Origin: CAZCDS01 sp964497585
Lineage (GTDB): Bacteria > Desulfobacterota > Desulfomonilia > Desulfomonilales > Desulfomonilaceae
Reading direction: 5' to 3'
Length of the DNA: 64,000 nucleotides
Assembly: GCA_964497585.1 (NCBI GenBank)
Contig: CAZCDS010000016.1
Location: forward strand, 47,260 to 111,259
The notes beneath the pieces are model-generated. The model was not told the origin of the DNA. It ran no database searches and saw nothing but the letters and a program-made list of their open reading frames with translations. Position numbers and translations under genes: made by a program. Shown one piece after another: positions 1 to 8,072 of the stretch. The first letter of the stretch is position 1. The number at the start of each line of letters is the position of its first letter.

Positions 1-1
1 C

Positions 2-61
2 TTCCGGGAATATCGTGATAAACTGTCCGACGTATACGCCCGGATGCCCTGGGGTGGGTGA
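2..61 (+). CDS. C-terminal end of an upstream gene (partial)
   Basis: The window opens inside a reading frame that gives FREYRDKLSDVYARMPWGG and ends at a TGA. The rest lies outside the window, so no family can be named. It points the same way as the next gene, about 50 bp downstream, and may share its transcript. The frame could be fortuitous given its length. Confidence 0.4.
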   Translation, partial: FREYRDKLSDVYARMPWGG

Positions 62-109
62 GGAATCCGGTCCTAAGCACCACATCTGACCGCCTTGAGG
101 AGGGAGAGC

Positions 110-1639
110 ATGACTGGGTCGGCTGACGACTATCATAGCCGAACGAGCTACAGCCGGTTCGACCTCGGGGGGGGCGGCCTGGATTTCGGGAATCAGCCGA
201 GAGTCTTCAAGAGTTATCCGGGGCTGAGCACGGTACCATTGCCCCAAGTGATGGCATGGCCCGAAAAGAAGCTCTCCGAGATCCTGCGCGGCGAGGGGCG
301 GCGTGAGACCGTCGCGGAAATGGACATGGATCTCTTTGCCAAGATCGTGGTCCTTTCCCACGCCCTGACCTCCAAGCGCAGGATCGGCGGAGCCGAGTTT
401 TACTTCCGGAGCGTGGCGTCTGCCGGTGCGCTCTACCCCTTTGAGCTGTATGCCGCGGTGCGCGATGTTGTCGGACTTCCCGACGGGCTCTACCACCACA
501 CCGTCGCGCTGCACGCGCTCACACTGCTGCGCTCGGGCAACGTAATGCCCGCAATCGTCAAGTCGGTGAAGCTCATCAGAGACCGGCGGCCTTCTGCGGT
601 TTTCTTTCTCACATCGATCTTCTTCAGAAGTTCCTGGAAATACAGAGATCGCGCCTATCGATACAATCTGCTGGATACCGGTCATCTGGCCGAGAACCTC
701 ATGCTCGCGCTCCGGGTGTTGGGTCTCGAATTTGACCTCATGTACGATTTCGATGACCGCCAAGTAAATGCTCTGCTCGGACTTGACACCCACAGGGAGG
801 TCTGTCTGGCTTTGGCTTCGGTATCGGTCGAACAGGGCCCTGACATTGACGGGGATCCACCGATGAAGGGTGCGCCCAAGGGGCTTGCGTCGGCCAGCCG
901 TGTGGCAAGGAAAGAGATCGATTATCCGCTGATCAGGGCGGTACACGAATCGACGTACAGGATCGAGAAGCCCGAAGCAGTAACGCCGCCGGTATTGGAG
1001 AGTCTCGGATTGAGCATTGAGCCGGGAGAGAGGCTGCCGGCCCAGTTCGAGTGGCCCGAGGTCATGAACTATAGTGACGCGATCTTCAGACGGCGTTCAA
1101 ACCGAAACTTCGTCCGGACCAAACTGTCGGCGCAGGCACTAGTGAGTCTTTTGGATCTTCTCTGTGTGACTCACCAAGAGGCCCCCGAGAGCCGCCTGAT
1201 CGAGACGGGTGCAGTGGCCGTTGGTTTCCTCACAGGCGAAATTGAGGATCTCGAATCGGGGTTCTATGTTCTCGATCGCGATCGGAGGTCGATCAGTCTG
1301 GTGAGCCCGGTACCCATGATTGAGACCATGACACACGTCTGCCTGGATCAGCAATGGCTTCGCAACTGCTCGGTACACTTCCTTTTCATGTGCAATCTCA
1401 AGCGCGTACAGAAGGCCTGGGGACCCCGGGGATACCGCCATGCCCTGATGACGGCAGGCGGCATGGGTCAGAGGTTATACGTCGGGGCAACCGCCATGCG
1501 GATCGGGTGCTGCGGGATCGGAGCCTTTTATGATGGCGAGGCATCCGAACTGCTGGGGCTTAACCCCGATTCCAAGCTCCTGTATCTGGTCGCCGCGGGC
1601 TCCCTGCGAAAATGGACCCTTCACGGAGGAAACGACTGA
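110..1639 (+). CDS. SagB/ThcOx-type nitroreductase-fold dehydrogenase (two-domain)
   Basis: This 509-residue protein has two halves that each resemble the FMN-binding nitroreductase fold of SagB-type dehydrogenases. The N-terminus carries the family-typical YHSRTSYSRF stretch. The first half has the SAGALYPFELY signature near residue 110. The second half has RRSNRNF near residue 335 and a C-terminal GCCGIGAF segment. SagB-like enzymes oxidise azoline rings in peptide natural products, but stand-alone two-domain members are common and their substrates are mostly unknown. No precursor peptide or cyclodehydratase gene is seen here. I chose ATG 110 because GAGGAGGGA sits just upstream; an earlier TTG at 95 lies inside that ribosome-binding site. 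The stop overlaps the next start (TGATG), so the two genes are probably translationally coupled. Confidence 0.85.
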   Translation: MTGSADDYHSRTSYSRFDLGGGGLDFGNQPRVFKSYPGLSTVPLPQVMAWPEKKLSEILRGEGRRETVAEMDMDLFAKIVVLSHALTSKRRIGGAEFYFRSVASAGALYPFELYAAVRDVVGLPDGLYHHTVALHALTLLRSGNVMPAIVKSVKLIRDRRPSAVFFLTSIFFRSSWKYRDRAYRYNLLDTGHLAENLMLALRVLGLEFDLMYDFDDRQVNALLGLDTHREVCLALASVSVEQGPDIDGDPPMKGAPKGLASASRVARKEIDYPLIRAVHESTYRIEKPEAVTPPVLESLGLSIEPGERLPAQFEWPEVMNYSDAIFRRRSNRNFVRTKLSAQALVSLLDLLCVTHQEAPESRLIETGAVAVGFLTGEIEDLESGFYVLDRDRRSISLVSPVPMIETMTHVCLDQQWLRNCSVHFLFMCNLKRVQKAWGPRGYRHALMTAGGMGQRLYVGATAMRIGCCGIGAFYDGEASELLGLNPDSKLLYLVAAGSLRKWTLHGGND

Positions 1640-2478
1640 TGCTGGAGAAACTGAGGCAACTCATCGAACCCGTTGAATCGATCGACGCGAAGAAGGCAAA
1701 GGACTATCTCTCGGACAGCGAAGAAGGGAGCTTCACCCTTCTCGACGTGCGCCAGCCAAAGGAATATGAGAAGGGACACATTCCCGGCGCAACGCTGGTC
1801 CCGCTGCCCCAGCTTTCCGATTCCCTGGACCGACTCGACAAAAGCAAACCCGTGGTGGTCTATTGAGCAGTCGGAGGGAGGAGCCGAGTTGCGGCTCACA
1901 TGCTCGCCGGGCAGGGATTCGAGAAGGTCTACAACGTCAAGGGGGGGATGATGGCCTGGGAAGGTCCGGTGGCAGAGGGACCGGTCGAGCTGAACATGGA
2001 CCTCATCAAAGGAGACGTGACTCCCAGCGAGATCATCCGCATCGCTTACGGTATGGAAATGAGTCTGGGCGGCTTCTACGGAACCATGAGTCAACGGGTG
2101 GACCAGCCCGAGGTCGTTGCCCTGCTCAACAATCTTGCATCAATCGAGGAAAAGCACAAACAGTACCTCCTGGAACTCCATCAAGCCGTCGACCTCGGAG
2201 ACGTAGATAAGGCCACGTTCGAGGCGGACGTGACGGCAGGCATTATGGAAGGCGGCTTCGACAGCGATGAGTTTATCCGGAACAATGAGCAGTTCATGCA
2301 AACAGTTCCAGGTCTCCTGGACATCTCCATGATGCTGGAGACCCAGGCGCTCGATCTGTACCTGCGATTTGCTCAGAAGACCGAGGGGGACCGCACCAGG
2401 GAGATCCTCTTCAAAATCGGAGACGAAGAAAAGGCCCACCTCGCCGCGCTCGGACGCCTCAGGGAAGAACAGACCTAG
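1639..2478 (+). CDS. Predicted selenoprotein: rhodanese domain fused to ferritin-like domain (Sec at codon 76)
   Basis: One frame from ATG 1639 to 2478 is interrupted only by TGA at 1864-1866. Read through as selenocysteine it gives 279 residues. Residues 1 to about 105 are a rhodanese domain (LLDVRQPKEYEKGHIPGA, then VVVY-U-AVGGRSRVAAHML, then VYNVKGGMMAW). The UGA falls exactly on the catalytic cysteine of the active-site loop. Residues from about 125 on form a ferritin/rubrerythrin-like helical domain with ExxH-type metal ligands (SIEEKHKQYL, GDEEKAHLAAL). Rhodaneses carry a persulfide on this residue; a Sec would carry a selenylsulfide or act as a reductant. Homology continues on both sides of the TGA without a frame change, which argues against a frameshift or decay. 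The ATG overlaps the SagB-like stop and has GGAGG upstream. Automated calling would split it into 1612-1866 and 1900-2478. Confidence 0.88.
1864..1905 (+). promoter_or_regulatory. Bacterial SECIS-like hairpin directly after the UGA
   Basis: Starting at the UGA, an outer stem GAGCA (1865-1869) pairs with TGCTC (1901-1905). An inner perfect 6-bp stem GAGCCG (1881-1886) pairs with CGGCTC (1892-1897) around the five-base loop AGTTG. The apical loop begins about 20 bases after the UGA. The total size, about 42 bases, matches the layout of the E. coli fdhF SECIS that recruits SelB. The loop contains the G and U residues expected, but I cannot score the bulged U formally. Confidence 0.72.
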
Positions 2479-2844
2479 GTGCCTGCCACAGCGTACCCCT
2501 CGGCCTCTCCAGCGGGACGTGGAGGCAACGAGCTGCCGTAGCGTTTCAGTGAATTCGCGTGCTAAAGACATCTCGTCCAAGCATACCCCGACTTTCATTC
2601 GCAACCCTTGCTGGGGAGACCATATTCAACTCCCCATTGGCACTCCCTGTTGAATTCCTCTTTCGCGTGCTTATGTTGTACTTGACCGGTACGGAGCAGG
2701 GCCGCGGGAGACCAGCTCCGGCAAAAGAGCGCTGATGTTCCCCAAAGGCCGAGTCCGTAATGAGAGTGGCTGCTTGCCCCGGCAGCTCGCACCTCTTGGA
2801 GAATTGGACCTCCGTGGGAACGGATGTGGAAGAGAGGACGTGAG
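2479..2844. other. Intergenic stretch without a recognised feature
   Basis: About 365 bp between the selenoprotein gene and the small DUF4177-like gene. I see no RNA gene, no convincing protein and no strong terminator. Confidence 0.5.
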
Positions 2845-3075
2845 ATGGAGCGATTCGAATACCAAATGACGTGGCACCCTGCCGAGGAATTCAGCAAGTT
2901 GATCTATTTCTGCACGGCAGAAGGCGCCTGCGGACCGGATGATGTGCCGCGTGAGGAGCCTGAGGGCCTGATGGAACTGCTCAACGAGCAAGGTGGTGAC
3001 GGTTGGGAGTTGGTGCAAATGGTGTTTCGACAAAGCGGTCTGATGGTCTGCTGGAAGCGGCGGCTCAAACACTGA
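2845..3075 (+). CDS. Small DUF4177-like protein
   Basis: A 76-residue soluble protein, MERFEYQMTW at the start, with LMELLNEQGGDGWELVQMVF in the middle and a basic end. The pattern of a short beta strand, a helix with 'LN..G..GWELV' and a closing strand is typical of DUF4177 proteins, whose function is unknown. ATG 2845 is preferred over 2824 because AGAGAGGA lies seven bases upstream. It stands about 130 bp before copZ on the same strand, but nothing in the protein ties it to copper. Confidence 0.7.
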   Translation: MERFEYQMTWHPAEEFSKLIYFCTAEGACGPDDVPREEPEGLMELLNEQGGDGWELVQMVFRQSGLMVCWKRRLKH

Positions 3076-3206
3076 GGGGTTGTCGAGCTCTGTGCGAAAC
3101 TAGTACTTGCCGAGGGCCGACCGTCCTTTCGAAGAGGCCCAGTATGTTAGGCTTACCTCGATGCTGCACCCAGGCCGCTTAAGACAATCCGAACAGGAGA
3201 AGGAAA

Positions 3207-3404
3207 ATGACCACGCTGAAAATTGAAGGCATGACCTGTAAGCACTGCGTAATGGCTGTGGAAAAAGCACTGGGGGAAGTTGAGGGAGTGAAGAACGTTC
3301 AGGTGAACCTGGACAGGGGTGAGGCTACTTTCGAGTCGGCAGGCTCCGTTGACCTGGACGCGGCCAAAGCCGCGGTTGAGAAAGCGGGTTACAAAATTGG
3401 CTAG
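3207..3404 (+). CDS. copZ: Copper chaperone, heavy-metal-associated domain (CopZ-like)
   Basis: This 65-residue protein is a single HMA (ferredoxin-like) domain with the metal-binding motif GMTCKHC at residues 8-14, whose two cysteines bind Cu(I). Members pass Cu(I) to the N-terminal domains of the CopA ATPase, and copA follows at once. The ribosome-binding site is AGGAGAAGGA. The stop lies inside the start region of copA, so the two are very likely co-translated. The usual length for CopZ is 65-70 residues. Confidence 0.92.
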   Translation: MTTLKIEGMTCKHCVMAVEKALGEVEGVKNVQVNLDRGEATFESAGSVDLDAAKAAVEKAGYKIG

Positions 3405-5865
3405 AGAGACGTTCAACGTGCGAGGGATGAGCTGCGCGGCCTGTGTCCGAAGGGTGGAACAGGGTCTTAACGATCTTGACGGCGTAGACAATGCGGCGGT
3501 CAATTTCGCGACTGAGCAGGTGACCGTCGACTATGCCCCCGAGGTCATCGATCTCGAGAAGCTCATGAACCGGGTGACCGAACTCGGTTACGAACCGATC
3601 CCCAGACGTGCCGAAGCAGACGGTTTGCAGACGACCACCATTACGGTGGGGGGGATGAGTTGTGCCTCGTGTGTGCGCCGCGTCGAGCAAGCCCTCAAAA
3701 CGGTGGAGGGGGTAAAGGAAGCCTCGGTCAACCTGGCTTCGTCGAGGGCATTGGTTGTCCACGATCCGGATGAGGCAGTCCTTGCTGCGCTCAAGGACAA
3801 AATCACGGAAACGGGTTACGAGTTCCTCGGTATCGTGGGAGAGGAGTCCGAAGAGGATCCGCTGGAAGAGGCTAGAAAAAGGGATCTGCGAGATCTGAAG
3901 ATACGACTCGCGGTCGGTGTGGTGCTCAGTGCAATAGTCGTTGTGGGGTCGATGCCACATCTCTTCGCCTTCGTGGCGACCATTCCCCGCGACGTGCTGC
4001 TCCCCGTTTTATTCGTGCTAACCACACCGGTGGTGTTCTGGGTTGGGAGTCGTTTCTTCGTCGGCGCGATCAAGGCGGCCCGCCAACGGACCACCGACAT
4101 GAACACACTGGTCGCAATGGGAGCCATTTCTGCGTACGTGTACTCTACGGCTGTCATGCTCTTTCCGGGATTCTTTGAGGCCGCGGGCGTTCGGCCTCAC
4201 GTTTACTTTGACGGCGCGGCAATGATTGTGACGCTGATTCTCGTGGGCAGATACCTCGAAGCGCGCGCCAAGGGAAGGACGTCCGCGGCGATCAAGAAGC
4301 TCATGGGACTGAAACCGAAAACCGCTCGCGTCATCCGAGACAACGAGGAGGTAGACCTCCCCATAGCCATGGTCAAGCCGGGATACCGAATCCGCGTCCG
4401 CCCGGGAGAAAAGGTTCCGACGGACGGGGTCATCGAGTCGGGAAGCTCTGCAGTGGACGAATCGATGCTGACAGGTGAGAGCATTCCGGTCGGCAAGGAG
4501 CCGGGAAGCGATGTATTCGGAGGCACGATCAACCGGAGCGGCAGTTTCATCTTCACCGCGACCAAGGTGGGTTCGGAGACCGCGCTCGCTCAGATCATCA
4601 GGCTGGTGGAACAGGCCCAGGGATCCAAAGCCCCGATCCAGCGCGTCGCAGACAGAGTGGCATCGGTGTTTGTCCCAGTGGTCTTCGGAATCGCGGTGGT
4701 GACCTTTCTCGTATGGAATTTCCTGGTTCCGGAGCCTCTGTTCAGCCGCGCGTTGCTCAACTTCGTATCCGTGTTGATCATCGCGTGTCCCTGCGCGATG
4801 GGCCTGGCCACCCCGACAGCAGTCATGGTCGGGACCGGTTGCGGCGCTGAGAAGGGCATCCTCATCAAGGGCGGCGAAAGCCTGGAAAAAGCGTACAAGC
4901 TCACCACTATCGTCTTTGACAAAACCGGAACCCTGACGAAAGGTGAGCCTGAAGTAACCGATGTCACGCCCGCCGCGGACGTCGAAAACGGATACGTGCT
5001 GGAGCTGGCGGTTTCCATGGAGGGGAAGTCCGAGCACCCGCTTGCGCAGGCCATCGTGGCCAAGGGAAAAGAGCAGGGGATATCCGCGCTGCCCGTACAG
5101 GGCTTCGAAGCCCTGTCAGGGTTCGGGGTCAGAGGAGAAGTGCGGGGAAAGCGAGTCTTGCTGGGAAATCAGCGGCTCATGGAAGAGCAGGGTGTCTCCC
5201 TCAACGGGCTCGACCGCAGTGCCAAGGAGATATCCGACAAAGGGAGAACCAGCGTATTCCTCGCTGAACAGGACAAGGTCGTGGGCGTGATCGGGCTGTC
5301 GGACCAACCGAGAGAATCCGCGGGCGAAACAGTCGCAGCCCTGAAGAAGATGGGCCTGCAGGTTGCCATGATCACAGGGGACAACAGGAAGACCGCCGAC
5401 GCCATCGCCGCGACGCTTGGCATCGATTCGGTGCTGGCCGAGGTACTTCCGGGCGACAAGGCGAATGAGGTCCGCAGACTGCAGGATCAAGGGAAAATCG
5501 TGGCCATGGTGGGCGACGGGATCAACGACGCGCCCGCGCTTACCCAGGCCGACATAGGAATCGCGCTGGGAGCGGGCACGGACGTCGCGATGGAAGCCGG
5601 CGACATCACATTGATGCAGAACGATCTCAAGCTGGTCCCTGCCGCGATAGGGCTCTCCTTCCAGACGATGCGGGTCATCAAGCAAAATCTTTTCTGGGCG
5701 TTCTTCTACAACAGTCTCGGGATACCCGTGGCCGCGGGGGTGCTCTATCCTTTCTTCGGGATTCTGCTCAATCCCATATTCGCGGCAGGCGCGATGGCCA
5801 TGAGTTCGGTATCTGTCGTAAGCAATTCCCTGCGCCTCAAAAGGGTACTGGCACGACGGACATAA
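3397..5865 (+). CDS. copA: Cu(+)-exporting P1B-type ATPase CopA
   Basis: This 822-residue inner-membrane pump exports Cu(I) using ATP. Two N-terminal HMA domains carry GMSCAAC (Cys 13 and 16) and GMSCASC (about residue 88). The membrane part follows, with the actuator motif LTGES and the transmembrane copper site CPC at residues 464-466. The phosphorylated Asp is in DKTGT (D508), followed by SEHPLA, MITGDN and GDGINDAPAL in the nucleotide-binding and hinge regions. All key residues are present. I chose TTG 3397 because it keeps the first beta strand (ETFNV) of HMA1 and overlaps the copZ stop. The longer frame from 3319 overlaps copZ out of frame and its extra residues resemble no domain. GTG 3418 would cut the HMA strand. 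Neighbouring copZ supports copper as the substrate. Confidence 0.95.
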   Translation: MARETFNVRGMSCAACVRRVEQGLNDLDGVDNAAVNFATEQVTVDYAPEVIDLEKLMNRVTELGYEPIPRRAEADGLQTTTITVGGMSCASCVRRVEQALKTVEGVKEASVNLASSRALVVHDPDEAVLAALKDKITETGYEFLGIVGEESEEDPLEEARKRDLRDLKIRLAVGVVLSAIVVVGSMPHLFAFVATIPRDVLLPVLFVLTTPVVFWVGSRFFVGAIKAARQRTTDMNTLVAMGAISAYVYSTAVMLFPGFFEAAGVRPHVYFDGAAMIVTLILVGRYLEARAKGRTSAAIKKLMGLKPKTARVIRDNEEVDLPIAMVKPGYRIRVRPGEKVPTDGVIESGSSAVDESMLTGESIPVGKEPGSDVFGGTINRSGSFIFTATKVGSETALAQIIRLVEQAQGSKAPIQRVADRVASVFVPVVFGIAVVTFLVWNFLVPEPLFSRALLNFVSVLIIACPCAMGLATPTAVMVGTGCGAEKGILIKGGESLEKAYKLTTIVFDKTGTLTKGEPEVTDVTPAADVENGYVLELAVSMEGKSEHPLAQAIVAKGKEQGISALPVQGFEALSGFGVRGEVRGKRVLLGNQRLMEEQGVSLNGLDRSAKEISDKGRTSVFLAEQDKVVGVIGLSDQPRESAGETVAALKKMGLQVAMITGDNRKTADAIAATLGIDSVLAEVLPGDKANEVRRLQDQGKIVAMVGDGINDAPALTQADIGIALGAGTDVAMEAGDITLMQNDLKLVPAAIGLSFQTMRVIKQNLFWAFFYNSLGIPVAAGVLYPFFGILLNPIFAAGAMAMSSVSVVSNSLRLKRVLARRT

Positions 5866-5939
5866 TACAGGCTTAGCGTTCGCGCCTTGGGGCTTGTCGG
5901 TGGGGTATGCTCCGCGTCAGTAGGGAGAACGAGACAGAA

Positions 5940-6827
5940 TTACTTCGGGACGAGGGTAAATTTCTCGACCATATGATCCGGGTGGTACGAGAGTTTGGCC
6001 TTTCGCAGGCCTTCCAGGCCCAAGTCCTGTTCCCGGTTGACGTACGTGACGTGGGACCACGCTTCCTTGGAGAAGATTTGATTTATTGCGGCGTACAGAC
6101 CCTGGATCTTCGGGTTGGCCTTTTCGACATGGATCACTGCGGTGTCCGGATTGAGCAGGTCGCCCAGTGCGAAAGCCTCCACTTTCTCATCGATGAGGAT
6201 TACCCCACCGGTCACTCCAAGCGCTTCGAAATGCGCGAGGGCCTCGTGTATCGCAATGTTCTCCATGAACAGGCCGGGGTTCACCGCGCATTCTCTGAGT
6301 TGGCACCACTCTTCCTGGAGATCGAGGACTCGGCCGGTGAGGTCGAGGTCAAGCGTTCTATATTCAAAGCTGTAATTCTTGACGAACTGGTTAACGTGGT
6401 TCTTCTTCCGATGGTACTTCTTTCCGGACAACTCTATGAGATTCTTGGCTAAGTAGACGTAATCATGGTTTTTTCGGTCTTCGAGCGCCTCAAATCTCCC
6501 GAGGTCGACGTAAGTTGCCACGAAGTCCTTGTCAGCCCGGCAGACCATCGGCTTGTCAGAGAGCTCCCTCAGGACGCTGAGCAGTCTGTCGACCGCCTTG
6601 CTCTTGTCGCCCCTGCCGACCGGTGGCAGCGCAAAGGGCGATTCCTCGGGCGCTTGCATCAGTATGAGCAGGCAGTCGTCCTGAACTGACCATCGGGGAA
6701 AATATCTGTGACGCCACATGAAGAGATTCGTGAAGGTCAGCTCCGACACACGAGGCGTCTCCTGCGTCAAGAAATCCGTGAAAAGGTCCCTGTCGGTTAT
6801 CTCTACCGGTTTGAAGTCAGCATACAT
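5940..6827 (-). CDS. DUF2156 (phosphatidylglycerol lysyltransferase C-terminal-like) protein
   Basis: A 295-residue soluble protein of the DUF2156/LPG_synthase_C type, built from two GNAT-like folds. Typical elements are the N-terminal 'SELTFTNLFMWR' and the central KKYHRKKNHVNQF segment. The C-terminal 'GLYAAINQIFSKEAW' and 'VNREQDLGLEGLRKAKLSY' stretch also fits. Members without the membrane domain of MprF are widespread and their acyl or aminoacyl acceptor is unknown. The gene converges on copA and is divergent from cobU. The start has CGGGAG upstream at normal spacing. Confidence 0.85.
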   Translation of the reverse strand: MYADFKPVEITDRDLFTDFLTQETPRVSELTFTNLFMWRHRYFPRWSVQDDCLLILMQAPEESPFALPPVGRGDKSKAVDRLLSVLRELSDKPMVCRADKDFVATYVDLGRFEALEDRKNHDYVYLAKNLIELSGKKYHRKKNHVNQFVKNYSFEYRTLDLDLTGRVLDLQEEWCQLRECAVNPGLFMENIAIHEALAHFEALGVTGGVILIDEKVEAFALGDLLNPDTAVIHVEKANPKIQGLYAAINQIFSKEAWSHVTYVNREQDLGLEGLRKAKLSYHPDHMVEKFTLVPK

Positions 6828-7182
6828 CCGAGAACTCCCGAGTTTCGGTCATTTTGTGCGGAAGACTCATTGCAGGATCGGGCAATCATCTTCTCTCGGT
6901 CCCACTCAGCTTATCACAGCCGAGCCACGCGATCATGAAAGATGATGCGGGGACAGCGCAATTCCCACCGGTGGTCGTTCAACGGCGTCAGGGCTGCCGA
7001 CCCGGGTTATGGCTTTCAAAAGCGACCTTTTCGCCTCACTGAGCTGCACCGGCCAAAAGTGAACTCCAAGCTCAGTCCCTCTTCCACTGCAGCAATGTTA
7101 CGGCCACGGTACTTGTTTGTCCCGTCTTTTGCATGATAGGGTTTGCCTCGTTGCAGGACCAATGCAGAGACCAGGAGGCTGA
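6828..7182. other. Divergent intergenic region between the DUF2156 gene and cobU
   Basis: It should contain the promoters of both flanking genes. I looked for a cobalamin riboswitch ahead of cobU and found no B12-box-like sequence. No other feature is supported. Confidence 0.4.
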
Positions 7183-7731
7183 TTGGCGAAAACAATTCTC
7201 ATCACAGGCGGTAGCCGAAGCGGAAAGAGTGAGTACGCGCTTCGATGCGCGGAAGCGTTGCCGGGGCCGCGGGTCTTCGTCGCGACCTGTCCTCCGATTG
7301 ACCGGGAGATGGATGAGCGCATCCGGAAGCACCGCGAGTATCGGGACAAGAACAAATGGCACACCGTAGAGGAACCGGTGGATCTGTCGGCGGTCTTGAG
7401 GGATGCCACCGGATTTCAGGTGGTGCTCGTGGACTGTTTGACCCTGTGGATAAACAATCTCATGAATCGGGCGGGACTCGAGAATCGCTCCATTACCGAG
7501 GAGGAGATGAGCACCAAGTGCCGGGAACTTATGACGATCTGCGCCGAACGGGAGGGAACGGTACTCTTTGTGACCAACGAAGTGGGAATGGGACTGGTCC
7601 CCGATAATCCCGAGTCCCGACTCTACCGTGATCTGGTGGGCCGTTGCAATCAGAGCATCGCTGGGCAAGCCGATCGGGTTGTCTTCGTTGCCTGCGGAAT
7701 TCCCGTGGAACTCAAGGAATCCAAAGCATGA
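7183..7731 (+). CDS. cobU: Bifunctional adenosylcobinamide kinase / cobinamide-phosphate guanylyltransferase
   Basis: This 182-residue enzyme phosphorylates adenosylcobinamide and then transfers GMP to give adenosyl-GDP-cobinamide, in the late (nucleotide loop) part of B12 synthesis. The P-loop GGSRSGKS lies at residues 8-15. The RIRKHREYR segment near residue 47 carries the His expected to take the guanylyl group. DCLTLWINNLM is the second nucleotide-binding element. The length fits the family (about 180). Translation starts at TTG 7183, with CAGGAGG a few bases upstream. No other cob genes are adjacent. Confidence 0.93.
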   Translation: MAKTILITGGSRSGKSEYALRCAEALPGPRVFVATCPPIDREMDERIRKHREYRDKNKWHTVEEPVDLSAVLRDATGFQVVLVDCLTLWINNLMNRAGLENRSITEEEMSTKCRELMTICAEREGTVLFVTNEVGMGLVPDNPESRLYRDLVGRCNQSIAGQADRVVFVACGIPVELKESKA

Positions 7732-8072
7732 GCGCTGCGGGCGGTTGAATAAGGGAAGTTCCCGTCGAGAAGGACGGAGTGTTTCCGCTTTCAGGGTGAC
7801 CTTTCCGCCCAGCCGCCGGGACTACCAGCGCGAAACGCGAGCGTTCTTACCACAGGAACCGCGGAGAATTTTGCTGCGAAAAGGGTCTCACCGAACAACT
7901 GTTCACGAAATCCCCGATTCCGGTTGACATGACCATCCTCGGTGCAATACGTTATCCGCCGTGCCGTTTCCAGCTTCTTCCCCCGCCTGGCTGCCGACGG
8001 GTTTGGCGCGAAGGTCCTGGAAGGTCTGCCGGAGAATTCCCAGTGTTTTGCATTCGCGGGGCCTGAGTGCTC
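7732..8072. other. Intergenic stretch without a recognised feature
   Basis: About 340 bp between cobU and dprA. Reading frames here show no family resemblance, and no RNA gene or clear promoter is visible. Confidence 0.4.

Noticed and set aside
1864..1866. A frameshift or sequencing error as the cause of the TGA
   Set aside because: The frame is the same on both sides and the flanking motif VVVY-?-AVGGRS fits the rhodanese loop without gaps.
4018..5037. Minus-strand frame of 339 codons opposite copA
   Set aside because: The copA reading is complete and the opposite frame has no motif.
6828..7182. Cobalamin riboswitch before cobU
   Set aside because: No B12-box-like sequence was seen.
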